Below, in pieces: positions 41,141 through 51,031 of a stretch of 62,500 nucleotides of DNA. The notes beneath the pieces are model-generated. The model made no database searches, had not been told where the DNA came from, and saw nothing but the letters and a program-made list of their open reading frames with translations. Location: assembly GCA_905221605.1 (NCBI GenBank), contig CAJNDS010002218.1:202501-265000 (forward strand), in the 5' to 3' direction. This DNA is from Symbiodinium natans (Eukaryota > Sar > Dinophyceae > Suessiales > Symbiodiniaceae). The position numbers and the translations under genes are program-made. Position 1 is the stretch's first letter. Each line of letters begins with the position of its first letter.

Positions 41141-41221
41141 CTAGAGCCCGTGGGGGATGAGTTCCTTCCTGCAAGAAGGGAGCTCTTGGGGGCCCAATCA
41201 CTCTGCTGGGACCCCTGAACC
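41141..41221 (-). CDS. Candidate exon, Ser-rich
   Basis: Pyrimidine-rich acceptor CTGGTTCTTCCTGCAG|G and donor CTCTAG|GTTTAGG. The frame reads SQQSDWAPKSSLLAGRNSSP then TGS. Confidence 0.6.
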
Positions 41222-41377
41222 CTGCAGGAAGAACCAGTACACAGCTTAGGGGCTTAGGGTCTTAAGGTTGAAGGTTTAGGGTTTAGGGTCTAGGCTTTAG
41301 GGTTTAGGGTTTAGGGTTCAGGATACTGGATTTAGGGATACAGGATGCAAGGTTTAGAGGTCTTGGGGTGTAGGATT

Positions 41378-41460
41378 CAGCCACAAGAAAAGACAAGCCA
41401 ATCCGATGAAAACGATCTTCAAGGACATGGGGCTCATCTACAACACGGCTTCTCGGCACC
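41378..41460. CDS. Coding-like island, strand undecided
   Basis: Minus: acceptor TAGAAAG|G then VPRSRVVDEPHVLEDRFHRI and GLSFLVAES. Plus: KRQANPMKTIFKDMGLIYNT then ASRHPF and a stop. Both look protein-like. Confidence 0.45.
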
Positions 41461-41792
41461 CTTTCTAGATGAGCACCTTATCGAAAGGAACCCTGAACCC
41501 AAAACCCAAAACCCTAAACCCTAAACCCTAAGTACTAATCCCCGAAACCCTAAGCCCTAAACCCTACACCCTAAACCCTGAACCCTAAACCCTACACTCT
41601 AAACCCTAAACCCTAAACCCTCAAACCCTCAAACCCTCAAACCCTCAAACCCTCAAACCCTCAAACCCTCAAACCCTCAAACCCTCAAACCCTAAACCCT
41701 AAACCTTAAACCCTAAAACCCTAAACCTCAAACCCTAAGCCCTAAACCCTAAACCCTAAACCCTAAACCCTAAACCCAAGCCCAGGCACTAC

Positions 41793-41837
41793 CATGGGCA
41801 CATTGTCAGGGCCCAGCTGCTTCAGCCAGCCCACGAC
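41793..41837 (-). CDS. Candidate exon, unknown protein
   Basis: Acceptor AATGCCAG|G and donor CCCATG|GTAGTG bound exactly 15 codons, VVGWLKQLGPDNVPM. Confidence 0.6.
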
Positions 41838-41945
41838 CTGGCATTTGCGAGTTTTGGGCAAAGCGCCTTAGGGTTTAGTTTATGAGGGTTTAGGGTTTAG
41901 GGTTTAGGGTTTAGGGTTTAGGGTTTAGGGTTTAGGGTTTAGGGT

Positions 41946-42932
41946 TCAGCATCTCAAGTTCGAGCATTTTACTAGGCCAGCAGTGTGTTCAGGCAACGGA
42001 AAAAAAAAACACCCGCCCAAAGAATCCCATAACATTAAGAAAATAAAAGGTTTTCTTCCTACTCCAAAAAGTTTTACCTACCCAAGTCAGACACGTTTTC
42101 AACAACATTAGGAAAATATCCAACCTCCTTCTTCTCTAGGCACGTGGTCAACAGAATGGATTTGTTAACCACATGTTTCTGTTTCGAGCGGACAAGAAAA
42201 CCAAACGTGGTCAACAGAATGGATTTGTTAACCACATGTTTCTGTTTCAAGCGGACAAGAAAACCAAACGTGGTCAACAGAATGGATTTGTTAACCACAC
42301 GTTTCTGTTTCAAGCGGACAAGAAAACCAAACGTGGTCAACAGAATGGATCTGTTTATTGCATTTGGAAGCCATCTTGAGTTTCTTGAATCGATTGAGGG
42401 GCTTCAGGGGCCTCAAAAACAGGCGCGGTCATTCGGGAACTTATTCTTTGGAAGCCATCTTGAGTCTCTTGACTCTTTTGAGGGGCTTCAGGGGCCTCAA
42501 AAACAGGCGTGGTCATTCAGAAACTTAATTCTTTGGAAGCCATCTTGACAAGCGGGCTTCCCCACCCCACCCTTTGATCCACTTCATTGTCGAGGGGGGT
42601 TGAGGGGGGAAGGGGGGGTGGTGGGGGGGGGGGGTGGGATAGGGGGGTGGAGGGGGGGGGGGGGTGGGGGTGGAGGGGGGGGGGGGGTGGGGAGGGGGGT
42701 GGGGGGGTGGAGGGTGGGGGGGGGGGGTGGGGGTGGGGGTGGGGGCGGGGAGGGTGGGGGCGGGGGTGGGGGGCGGGGACCTTGCCCACTAAATATATGA
42801 CCTCGCCCGCTAAATATATGACCTTGCCCGCTAAATATATGACCTTGCCCACTAAATATATGACCTTGCCCGCTAAATATATGACCTTGCCCGCAAAGTC
42901 ATTAACATTTATATTATATATGAAAGAGTGGT
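41946..42932. repeat. Composite repeat E1, copy 2
   Basis: Begins TTCAGCATCTCAAGTTCGAG and carries the shared lead AATATCCAACCTCCTTCTTC (42115-42134). Four 63-bp units follow (starts 42143, 42206, 42269, 42332), then a duplicated block with GAGGGGCTTCAGGGGCCTCA (42394, 42478) and a G-rich stretch (42590-42778). Five or six forward 21-bp units (42780-42892) lead to the same right end as copy 1. It lacks the inverted arrays of copy 1. Confidence 0.9.
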
Positions 42933-43551
42933 TTAGGGTTTAGGGTTTAGGGTTTAGGGTTTAGGGTTTAGGGTTTAGGGTTTAGGATTTGGGGTTTAGG
43001 GTTTAGGGTTTAGGGTTTAGGGTTTAGGGTTTAGGGTTTAGGGTTTAGGGTTTAGGGTTTAGGGTTTAGGGTTTAGGGTTTAGGGTTACGGTCCATTTTT
43101 TGGGTTTAGGGGCGTATGTGTTGAGCGCTTTGGGTTGGAGGAGAGTTTAGGGGCTCATTCAGCTCATTGTCAGGCATGCCAGGTTGCATCAGATCTTGGG
43201 GTGTGGGTTTAGGGTTTAGGGTAAGGTGTTGTCCCTAAACCCTAAACCCTAAACCCTACACCCTAAACCCTAAACCCTAAACCCCAAACCCTAAACCCTA
43301 AACCCGAAATCCACATAATCCTTCAAACACCAGGAGTTCAAGGTTGGCGGACTCAGTTCAGGGTCTCCCTCAAGCACTCAATACCCTACGCTGTTTTTGC
43401 AAGCTCTTGGTATATCACCCCTCAGGCGAGTTCTTGGGCAACCTGCCAAGAAAAATGGGTCGTGGGGTGCTTAAAGGTAGGGTTTTAGGGTTTAGGGTTT
43501 AGGGTTGAGGGTTTAGGGTTTAGGGTTTAGGGCCAGAACCTCAAAATCAAC

Positions 43552-43602
43552 CTCCAGCCCGGGTGCGGCCTCTGAGGAGATCGTCATCTGCCGGCTAGGG
43601 GC
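43552..43602 (-). CDS. Candidate exon, unknown protein
   Basis: Acceptor GTGCCACAG|G and donor CTGGAG|GTTGAT bound exactly 17 codons, APSRQMTISSEAAPGLE. Confidence 0.6.
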
Positions 43603-43729
43603 CTGTGGCACTTTGTGGGGTTTCGGGCTTGAAAGGCTTGTGGGGTTTCGGGTTTAGGATTTAGGGTTTGGGGTTTAGGGTCTCGGGTTTAGGGTTTAGG
43701 GTTTAGGTTTTGCTGTGATAGGGCGTAGA

Positions 43730-44190
43730 TGCTGTGAAGGCTAGGTTTCCAAACAAGCTCGAAAGCTTCGTGAGGTGCGAAAAGCAGCTTTGGCCCGATT
43801 GTGGAGGGCCATCTAACATTTTTCTCCCACCCCACGCCGTCCAAGGCGGCAAAGCCATCTCGAAGGGCGGGGTCTACCCAGGCACCCCAAAGGCCCGGCC
43901 AGGAGGGGTCAGGGGGCCAGGGTTGGGCCAGGCGGCGAGGGGTCCCAGACCCCCTAGGCCGGGGTCCTGGGGTACCTGATGAACTTGGCCGCGCAGGTGT
44001 GCTTCTTCCTTTTGCCGGGCCGGTAAGATCCGGGAGGAGTACCTTGCAGAAGCCGTTTTCGGCTGTTGGTCAGCACTGGAGGTGCAGCTCGCGCTCAACA
44101 CAACTCTTTAGGCTTGCATAGTAAGTCCAAGCGATGGTGTTCGTCGCTGTCGGGTGTAGTTCTGGGTCCAGGCTCCCTAGAGAAGGGTGG
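43730..44190. other. Array-free GC-rich block, coding undecided
   Basis: Open frames on both strands: plus SNIFLPPHAVQGGKAISKGG, minus SSADQQPKTASARYSSRILP. The middle (43880-43980) is Pro/Gly-rich on either strand. No family or splice sites established. Confidence 0.3.
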
Positions 44191-44439
44191 GTACGGCCTT
44201 TTAGGGTTCAGGTTTAGGGTTTAGGGTTTTAGGGCTTTAGGGTTTTAGGGTTTAGGGTTTAGGGTTTAGGGTTTAGGGTTTAGGGTTTAGGGTTTAGGGT
44301 TTAGGGTTTAGGGTTTAGGGTTTAGGGTTTAGGGTTTAGGGTTTAGGGTTTAGGGTTTCGTTTAGGGTTTAGGGTTTAGGGTTTAGGGTTTAGGGTTTAG
44401 GGTTTAGGGTTTAGGGTTTAGGGTTTAGGGCTCAGGTCC

Positions 44440-44785
44440 CAATAAATGTTGAACGAAAGTTTTGAAAGAAACGTTTTGAACGAAACGTTTTGAACGAAAC
44501 GTGTTGAACGAAATGTTTTGTTTTTGGAACTATGTTTTTCATGTTTCTTGGAGGGGTGAGGGGGGGATGGAGGGTGGCGGGGGGTTGGGCGGTCTGGGTG
44601 GGGGGAAGGGGGGGGGGGGGGTTGGCTGCAAACCACCTTCCTTCCGGGTTCAAGAAAATTGAGCATTTCGTTTTCAGACATATGTTGGGATAAATATACT
44701 GAAATTCAGCTTTCTCAGCTGTTTAGACAAATAACTTAAGAACATCATAATGATACCACATACAACTTCTATTTACTTTGTTTTG
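44440..44785. repeat. Composite element E2, copy 2
   Basis: GTTGAACGAAAGTTTTGAA and four GAACGAAACGTTTT-type units, a G-run region, then TCAGCTGTTTAGACAAATAA and AATGATACCACATACAACTT. Same order as 13925-14485 but with a different central sequence. Confidence 0.85.
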
Positions 44786-44861
44786 CGGGTTTAGGGGTTA
44801 GGGTTTTAGGGCTTCAGGGCTTTAGGATTTAAAGCGCTTTTGAGCGTTTCGGATAGTATAA

Positions 44862-44911
44862 GGCTTCTGGCCCAAGAGCGGCGAGGCCACCATTGCCCTA
44901 TTCAACTCGCA
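44862..44911 (-). CDS. Small candidate exon
   Basis: Acceptor CTAGCAAG|T then CELNRAMVASPLLGQK. Confidence 0.4.
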
Positions 44912-45199
44912 CTTGCTAGTGGGGAGGCCATAAACCCTAAGCCCCAAGCCCTAAACCCCTAAACCCTGAACCCTATAAACCCTGAACCCTGAACCCTGAA
45001 CCCTGAACCCTGAACCCTGAACCCTGAACCCTGAACCCTGAACCCTGAACCCTGAACCCTGAACCCTGAACCCTGAAACCAAACTAGCCCTAAAGCCCTA
45101 AACCCCTGCACCCCTTAAACCCAAACACTCTAAAACCTAAATCCCTAAGCACCTAAACCCTAGCAGCCTAAACCCTAAATCCCGAAAATCCCTAAGCCC

Positions 45200-45320
45200 T
45201 ACATCTCCAAAGGCAGGCCGCCCCAGTGCGCACTCCGATTTGCATCCAGCGCACTCCAGAATCAGCATCCAGCGCGCACTCTTTTTGCATCCAGCGCGCA
45301 CTCCTCCAACCTGCATGGTT
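45200..45320. repeat. Short tandem repeat GCATCCAGCGCGCACTC
   Basis: Three to four units of about 17-30 bp between 45220 and 45305. Confidence 0.8.
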
Positions 45321-45429
45321 TTTGTGGGTTTGGGGCTTTTTGGGTTTTAAGGTTTTAGGGTGTTTAGGCTTTAGGGTTTTTAGGGTTTAGGGCTTTTAGG
45401 GTTTAGGGTCTTTAGGGTTAGGGTTTTTT

Positions 45430-46265
45430 CAAGCAGCATTTCAACAAGGTGTAGCAAGAGTGACGCGGTTCTGAGAGCAAGGCGGACTTGGCAACGGCCT
45501 AAGATTTGCGAAGGAGGCGGTTCGAGAAGAGACAGGCAGACAAAGCGAAGAAGCAAAAGAGACGAAACAAAAGGTGCCGAGAGCCAGACCTTCGGAGAGT
45601 CCACCTTCTTCATCTGGGACGCGGCCTGAGGTAGAAAAGAAGCAGAGCTAGAAAACAAGGAAGTGCCGAGAGCCAGACTTTCGGCTTCGGCATGGCAAAT
45701 TTCTTTTTCTAGCAGGTTGCCTCACGTAAAAAGGAATGAGAGGTAGAAAAGAAAGAAGTGCCGAGAGCCAAACTTTCGGGATGGCCTTCTTCTTCTTCTG
45801 AAGCGCGGCCTCAGGTACAAAAGCAGGAGAGGAGGTCAGACGATGACGCCTGAAGCATGCGACAGCAAAGGAAAGGAAGACGTAAGCAAGAGAGGCGCCG
45901 AGGGCCAGACGGCCTGCGACAATGCCCCGAGAGCCAAGGTAGCCTAAGAGCATCTGAAAGAAAAGCAAGAAGGACACAAGACGTAAGGCAAAGAGGCGCC
46001 GAGAGTTAGACGGTCTGGACTTGCCTCCGTGGCGGACATTTCTGGTCTGTGGACTTGACCTCAAAGGAAAAGAAGGACGTAAGGCAAAGAGGTGCCGAGC
46101 TGTGTCGAGACAGTCTTGGCTTTCATCCACGGAGAAGGGTAGGCCGGCTCTTTGGCACCACTGGACCGCAAGGCCTGTAGGCGACCTGAACGCAGCATGA
46201 TGGCGGAAGGGCAGGAAAGTTGGAGAACTTCGACGCAGACAAGCGCTGCGTAATGCGCAGGGGTA
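45430..46265. repeat. Diverged ~90-150-bp tandem repeats with long open minus frame
   Basis: Six or more units begin with GTGCCGAGAGCCAGACTTTC or a variant (about 45573, 45662, 45749, 45893, 45993, 46089), each followed by AAG/GAA-rich sequence. The minus strand is open for 206 codons with hydrophobic stretches (RLFALRLVSFLLFFQMLLGY). The same peptide-like pieces (PKVWLSA) recur because the DNA repeats. Function is not assignable and coding is uncertain. Confidence 0.6.
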
Positions 46266-46536
46266 CAAGGTTTAGGGCTTATAGTGGTGTGGTATACGCC
46301 ATCGAAACGTGTTCCGGCCAGCCGGAGTTTAGGTTTTCAGGGTAGGGGGGAAATTTTTGTGTCAGTTTACAGCGATGACCCAAAAGCGCGCCCACAATTC
46401 ACATGACGCCCTCGCCCATGTAGGGTTCAGGAAGCTTTGGCATTCGTGTAAACCCTACACCTCAAGCCCTACAAGCCCTAAACCCTATAGACTCTAAACC
46501 CAAAACCCCGGGTTTTGGGTGTAGGAGGTTCTTAGG

Positions 46537-46601
46537 GTTGAGTCAGGTCTCTCGGCCCCCTGGCAGCTCCGGCCCTCGGCGGAGCCAGGGGCAGGGCGCA
46601 C
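46537..46601 (-). CDS. Candidate exon, unknown protein
   Basis: Acceptor AGAACACACAG|G then VRPAPGSAEGRSCQGAERPD. Confidence 0.5.
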
Positions 46602-46675
46602 CTGTGTGTTCTTTTAAGCCCTAAACCCTAAACCCTAAACTCCTAAACCCTGATTGCAATGACATGATGTTTGTC

Positions 46676-47788
46676 TCAGTCTCTTGCACGGAAAGCCATC
46701 GGCACAGGCGGGCCATGCACGGTGGGCGCAGGCAGGACCTCAGGCCCGGAGTTCGAAGGCTTGCTGCAAGTCACCGCGAACATTCGTGAATCATCGTACA
46801 TCATGCCCTTTATGCGGATTTCTTCAACTGGATGATCGGACGGGTGCCCGGCAGGTCGCGACATTTCAGTCGCGACAGACGAACCCTAAACCCTGGGCCT
46901 AGAATTCAACGTCGGCAGGGTTTCAAGCTGCCCTGGGCTTTGGCATGCTCTGGCAGGTATTGTTCGCTGCAGCTGCTGGCCCGAAGGAGCAGCTATTGAT
47001 TTGCAAGATCTAAACCCCAACCCTTCAGAGGGGATTCCTGCTTAGAATGCGAGGTGGTTGCATGGTTCCTTAGCATGGGTCTGTAAAAGCGGACACCTTA
47101 TATACTCTGTAGAAGGGTTCCGTGGTTCTACTATAATAAACTGCACAGAAGGGTGTGTTCCCACGTGACGCTTTCCTGGAAATCCTGAGGAAGATCGTGC
47201 TCCACCATTGCGATGAAAGTCGTAGATGCTTCGGGACTCTACTTGAAGGAAGTCCGCTCTATCTCCGAGCGGCATCCTCAAAACAGGAACCTGCTTCTCA
47301 GCGGCGGGGCGCACAGAGATAGTCTGCCGTGTTCAGGATGATGTGAGTACGCTTCAAGACGGCCATGACATTGGCTTCTGTGTTCTCTTTGGGGTACCAT
47401 GCGCCTTCTATCATTTTCATGAAAGCTGTGCGGGGAACATATGATGGAGCTCCACGCTCTCTCTATTCGATGTTACCGACGTCCGTGAATGCCTTGATTT
47501 TCCTGAAAGGCTGATCGGACGGTGTGCCATCGCCGAAGATGTCTGGCCGAAAGGCTGAGCCGCTTTGACCTCTGAAAACATCAAACGCACATGCCCGGCG
47601 GAAGGACGGTACTTTCTCTTTGACCTGGTTGGCTTTGCGGATGGCATAGCGTGACAGCGCCATAGCCACTGCGCGGGCAACAGGGTGTTCCCACTCCCTG
47701 GCAGGCCATGGAAGCCGAGAGCCTTTTCATTTAGAGTCGGAAAGAGTGGGGCTAGGGCTCGAAGGACTCTCACATCGAGATCATACAA
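46676..47788 (-). pseudogene. Broken P-loop gene, possibly superfamily 3 helicase-like
   Basis: Minus-strand pieces in order: FHGLPGSGN (a Walker A-like GxPGxGK with Lys changed to Asn), then SRYAIRKANQVKEKVPSFRR and PDIFGDGTP (Walker B-like region), with KIKAFTDVG soon after. Next come ENTEANVMAVLKRTHIILNT and PVLRMPLGDRADFLQVESRS, and a separate part with VEEIRIKGMMYDDSRMFAVT. At least two frame changes and a break around 46870-47040 separate them. The order Walker A, Walker B, then a hydrophobic ILNT stretch recalls SF3 helicases of small DNA replicons and related transposons, but similarity is judged by eye. It is array-free and AT-richer than the flanks. Confidence 0.45.
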
Positions 47789-47949
47789 GGTGAGAGGCCA
47801 CTTCTCATGAACCTGAGCGAGTACTCCATCCTAAGCTAAATGGCGTAGTGACTTCTCGACTAGCATGGATGAGCTGTTCGGAAATCGTGATTTCTGCATT
47901 GGACTTTGAGTGACACTCTTCGGTTGCTTGCGATGGTCACTATATGTAA

Positions 47950-48050
47950 TGTATGTATGCATATATATATATATATATATGCTCACCCCCCCCCCCCCAT
48001 GATCTACCGCGGTGGGTCTGGGAGAGAGGGTGGGGGGGGGGGGGTGCCTT
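47950..48050. repeat. AT microsatellite and C/G runs
   Basis: (AT)n at about 47961-47980, then C-run 47987-47998 and G-run 48031-48042. Confidence 0.85.
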
Positions 48051-48403
48051 GCATGCACAGTAGAATGATATACAAAGTTGGCAAAGTTATAATAGACACG
48101 AGCACAGACACATCCACCAAACCACTGCAGATGTACAGGTATGGCAGGGGAGAGAGGACGCGTAAGTCGTGCGTGCGGCTTGGCACTGGCGCTTCGAAAC
48201 ACACCCAGGAGCGCACACTGGACGCCTTCCCCTCTCCAAACCCCTAAACCCCCTGAACCCTAAAGCCCTAAGCCCCTAAACGCTAAAACCCTAAACCCTA
48301 AACCCCTAAACCCTAAACCCCTGAACCCAAAACCCTAAACCCTGAACCCAAAACCCTAAACCCTAAACCCTGAACCCTAAACCCTAAACCCTAAACCCCA
48401 AAC

Positions 48404-48502
48404 CGCTAAGCTCTCCTCGCTGGTCTGCTCTGGGAAATCGGGGCTCGCGAAGACCCAGAGGCACAGACAGAGCCGACACCATCCTGGAAGGAGGGGATCC
48501 CC
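48404..48502 (-). CDS. Candidate exon, unknown protein
   Basis: Acceptor AACCTCAG|G and donor TAGCG|GTTTGG. The frame reads CRLCLCLWVFASPDFPEQTS after DPLLPGW. Flanked by outward-facing arrays. Confidence 0.55.
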
Positions 48503-48655
48503 CTGAGGTTTAGGGTTTAGGGCTTGGGGTTTAGGGTTTGTTTCGGGGTTTAGGGTTTCGGGTTTAGGGTTTAGGGTTTCGGGCAGACCTTCCAAAAGCC
48601 TAAGCCCCTTCCCTAAACCCCAAACCATGCAAGGTTTTGGCTTCGTGTCCATAGC

Positions 48656-48764
48656 TTGGGATGTTCCCCCCCTATACTAACAGTCCTCAACAGGGATTCT
48701 AGTACCCTCTACGATAATCCTCATTAAGGACTGTGAGCTGTTCGTATAAGCGGGAACATCCCAA
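48656..48764. mobile_element. Short inverted-repeat element, family M1
   Basis: TTGGGATGTTCCCCCCCTAT at the left pairs with the reverse complement of AAGCGGGAACATCCCAA at the right. Inner arms are ACTAACAGTCC and GGACTGTGAG. Confidence 0.9.
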
Positions 48765-49009
48765 TCCATAGCGAACCTCGGGTCTGCAAGGGCTTGAGGG
48801 CGGAGCTTGCCATTTTTTCAGAGGGCTATAGGGTTTAGGGTTTCGGGTTTAGGGTTTAGGGTTTGGGGTTTAGGGTTTAGGGTTTAGGGTTTAGGGTTTA
48901 GGGTTTAGGGTTTAGGGTTTAGGGTTTAGGGTTTAGGGTTTAGGGTTTAGGGTTTAGGGTTTAGGGTTTAGGGTTTAGGGTTTAGGGTTTAGGGCCTGCA
49001 GCTGCAAGT

Positions 49010-49072
49010 GCAAGGAACTGCCATGAATCTCAAACAAAGTTCCTTTCTCTCACTTCGAGAGCTTCCACTAAA
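49010..49072 (-). CDS. Candidate exon, unknown protein
   Basis: The open frame reads SSRSERKELCLRFMAVPCTC. Splice sites were not fixed. Confidence 0.4.
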
Positions 49073-49173
49073 CCCCTGGTCATACCCCAAACCCTAAACC
49101 CTAAACCCTAAACCCTAAACCCTAAACCCTAAACCCTAAACCCTAAACCCCCGGTAAGTTAAAACAAAAAAAC

Positions 49174-49261
49174 CGCTCCAGGCCTGGTAGCGGCGCCGCC
49201 GCAGCCATCAACAGCGCGCTGAGGCAGCGGCAGGCGGCAGGCTGGGTGTGGTAGCCCACAC
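49174..49261 (-). CDS. Candidate exon, Ala/Leu-rich
   Basis: Acceptor CTTGAAG|G and donor GAGCG|GTTTTTTTG. The frame reads GYHTQPAACRCLSALLMAAA then APLPGLE. Flanked by outward-facing arrays; other minus frames contain stops. Confidence 0.6.
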
Positions 49262-49731
49262 CTTCAAGCTTGCGGTTTAGGGGGGGTTAGGGGTTTAGGG
49301 TTTGGGGTTTAGGGTTTAGGGTTTGGGGTTTGGGGTTTAGGGTTTTGGGTTTAGGTAGGGAGGAAAGAGGAATTTATCGGGGACTTGTGGGGCAATCTTC
49401 TGGTTCAAGTCTTTTGTTGGGCGTTTTGGAACTTCTCGGCGAGTTCGTTGGAAGTTTTGGGGGTTGTTGGTGGGGCCATCTTGGCATCATTATAGCAAAC
49501 GCCGTGCTGGTGCAAGGGGCCGTGAAGACATGCATTTTCTGTTCACAGGTCTGGAGGGCACCAGAAGATTCCGGAGTGTGTGGGTTTAGGGTTGCGGGTC
49601 TTCGAGTATGCAGTTTAGGGTTTCGGGTTGAGTACTAACCCTAAACCCGAAACCCTAAACCTGAAACAATAGCCCTAAACCCTAAACCCTACACCCTAAA
49701 CCCTAAACCCGAAACCCTAAACCCTCAACAC

Positions 49732-49838
49732 CGGCCTTTCAGAACTAGGGCCACCCCGGCAGCGGCTCGGCTGACCACGCCGAAGCATCCGCCCCTCCAG
49801 AGGGTGTAGAGCGACACAGCAGTGAGCAAGGAGAGCTC
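49732..49838 (-). CDS. Candidate exon, hydrophobic segment
   Basis: Acceptor CTTGTGCAG|G and donor GGCCG|GTGTTGAGGG. The frame reads LSLLTAVSLYTLWRGGCFGV then VSRAAAGVALVLKG, which could be membrane-associated. One of the longer well-bounded exons. Confidence 0.65.
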
Positions 49839-50311
49839 CTGCACAAGGGCCCCATGAAACTCCGATTTTTTTTTTGTGTGTGTTTGGGGTTTAGGGTTTA
49901 GGGTTTAGGGTTTAGGGTTTGGGGTTTCGGGTTTCGGGCTTCAAGCCCGAAACCCCAAACCCTAAGCCTTTCGCCTTTGAGTCTCAGGCTGAAGGTCCGA
50001 CCCCTACCCTAAAGCCCTAAACCCGAAACCCGAAACCCTGAACCCAGGCCTTGAGCATCGCCAATTGAGGGAAAAATGCCATGTGGGCTTCCTTCGCCGA
50101 GCCTCACTCTCTGCTGTCAGAGTTTAGGTTTTAGGGCTTAGGTCTTACGGATTAGGGTTTGGCGTTTAGGTTTTTTGGGTTTTGGATTGAGGTGTTGATG
50201 TAGGGCTAAGCGCACAAGCCACTACACCCCAAAACCTACACCCCAAAACCTACACCCCAAACCAGAAACCCCAAACCCCAAACCCCAAACCCCAAACCCT
50301 ACACCCCAAAC

Positions 50312-50404
50312 GCTTGCCGGGGCGCGCCCGGCACGTCGGAAGCTTTCCGAAGGCCCGGCGACCAGTGGTCGCAAAACTGCCATGGCCATCGCAAGTGGTG
50401 TCGC
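50312..50404 (-). CDS. Candidate exon, unknown protein
   Basis: The frame reads TTCDGHGSFATTGRRAFGKL then PTCRARPGK, to donor AAGC|GTTTGGGG. Flanked by outward-facing arrays. Confidence 0.5.
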
Positions 50405-50514
50405 GCGGGTTTGGGGTTTAGGGGTTTAGGGTTTAGGGTTTGGGGTTTCGGGTTTGGGGTTTGGGGTTTGGGGTTTGGGGTTTGGGGGTTAGGGTTTAGG
50501 GTTTAGGGCTGAGG

Positions 50515-50680
50515 TTTGAAGGCAGCTTGTTGCCGTTGGGTCTACATGACCCAACAGCGCAAGCACTGCACAAATCTCTGGCTCGTCTGCAAGCAGCCAA
50601 GGAGAACGATTTCAAAGCAGATGCATGGCTGATAGTGAACTCTCACAAGCAGGAAAGAAGCCTGAGCACCCCTACACCCT
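50515..50680 (+). CDS. Candidate plus-strand coding segment
   Basis: The plus frame is open for about 55 codons and reads like a soluble helical protein (HDPTAQALHKSLARLQAAKE then NDFKADAWLIVNSHKQERS). Two of three minus frames are closed and the third is Cys/Leu-rich and unlikely. This is the clearest island where the plus strand is better, so it may belong to another gene or be transposed. Confidence 0.5.
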
Positions 50681-50780
50681 AAACCCCTAAACCCTACACC
50701 CTGAACAAGTCACTTTCTCACCTCTACCAGTGCCAATCAGTGGGAGCCCAAGAGACTCTCCTGAAAAAAGTCTACGCTAG

Positions 50781-50885
50781 GGGCCTTAATAGCTAGAGTA
50801 GGGTTGTGGGGTTATTATAGAATAATGATAAAGGGACCACAAGGGAATAATGTTCGAAATTATTTTCCGATCCCTATATTTGTTT
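50781..50885. mobile_element. Short AT-rich element, family M4 (clearest copy)
   Basis: GGGGCCTTAATAGCTAGAGT ... GATAAAGGGACCACAAGGGA ... TTATTTTCCGATCCCTATAT. Pieces with the same order are at 15712-15740, 23482-23585 (inverted), 28429-28500, 35085-35195 and 40708-40755. Confidence 0.7.
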
Positions 50886-51031
50886 CATTAGTCCCAGGCG
50901 CCCTCTACAAACAGCATGCAAGCCCCCCAGCGAAAAAAGAGTGCAGAAGAGTCAGGGGCAGCCGATGGCGTTAAACAGAAACCCAAAACCCTAAACCCTA
51001 AACCCAAGACCCTGAGCCCTAAACCCTAAAC

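Noticed and set aside
42517-42852. 111-118-residue Pro/His or Gly-rich frames
   Set aside because: Pure G-run and GGGGTGG sequence within E1 copy 2.
43734-44121. Calling a specific plus-strand gene here
   Set aside because: Both strands are open through a GC- and Pro/Gly-rich core. No family motif was found, so only an undecided block is listed.
47831-48202. 123-residue minus frame with IYIYIYMHTY
   Set aside because: Runs through an AT microsatellite and a C-run; no protein-like composition beyond those.
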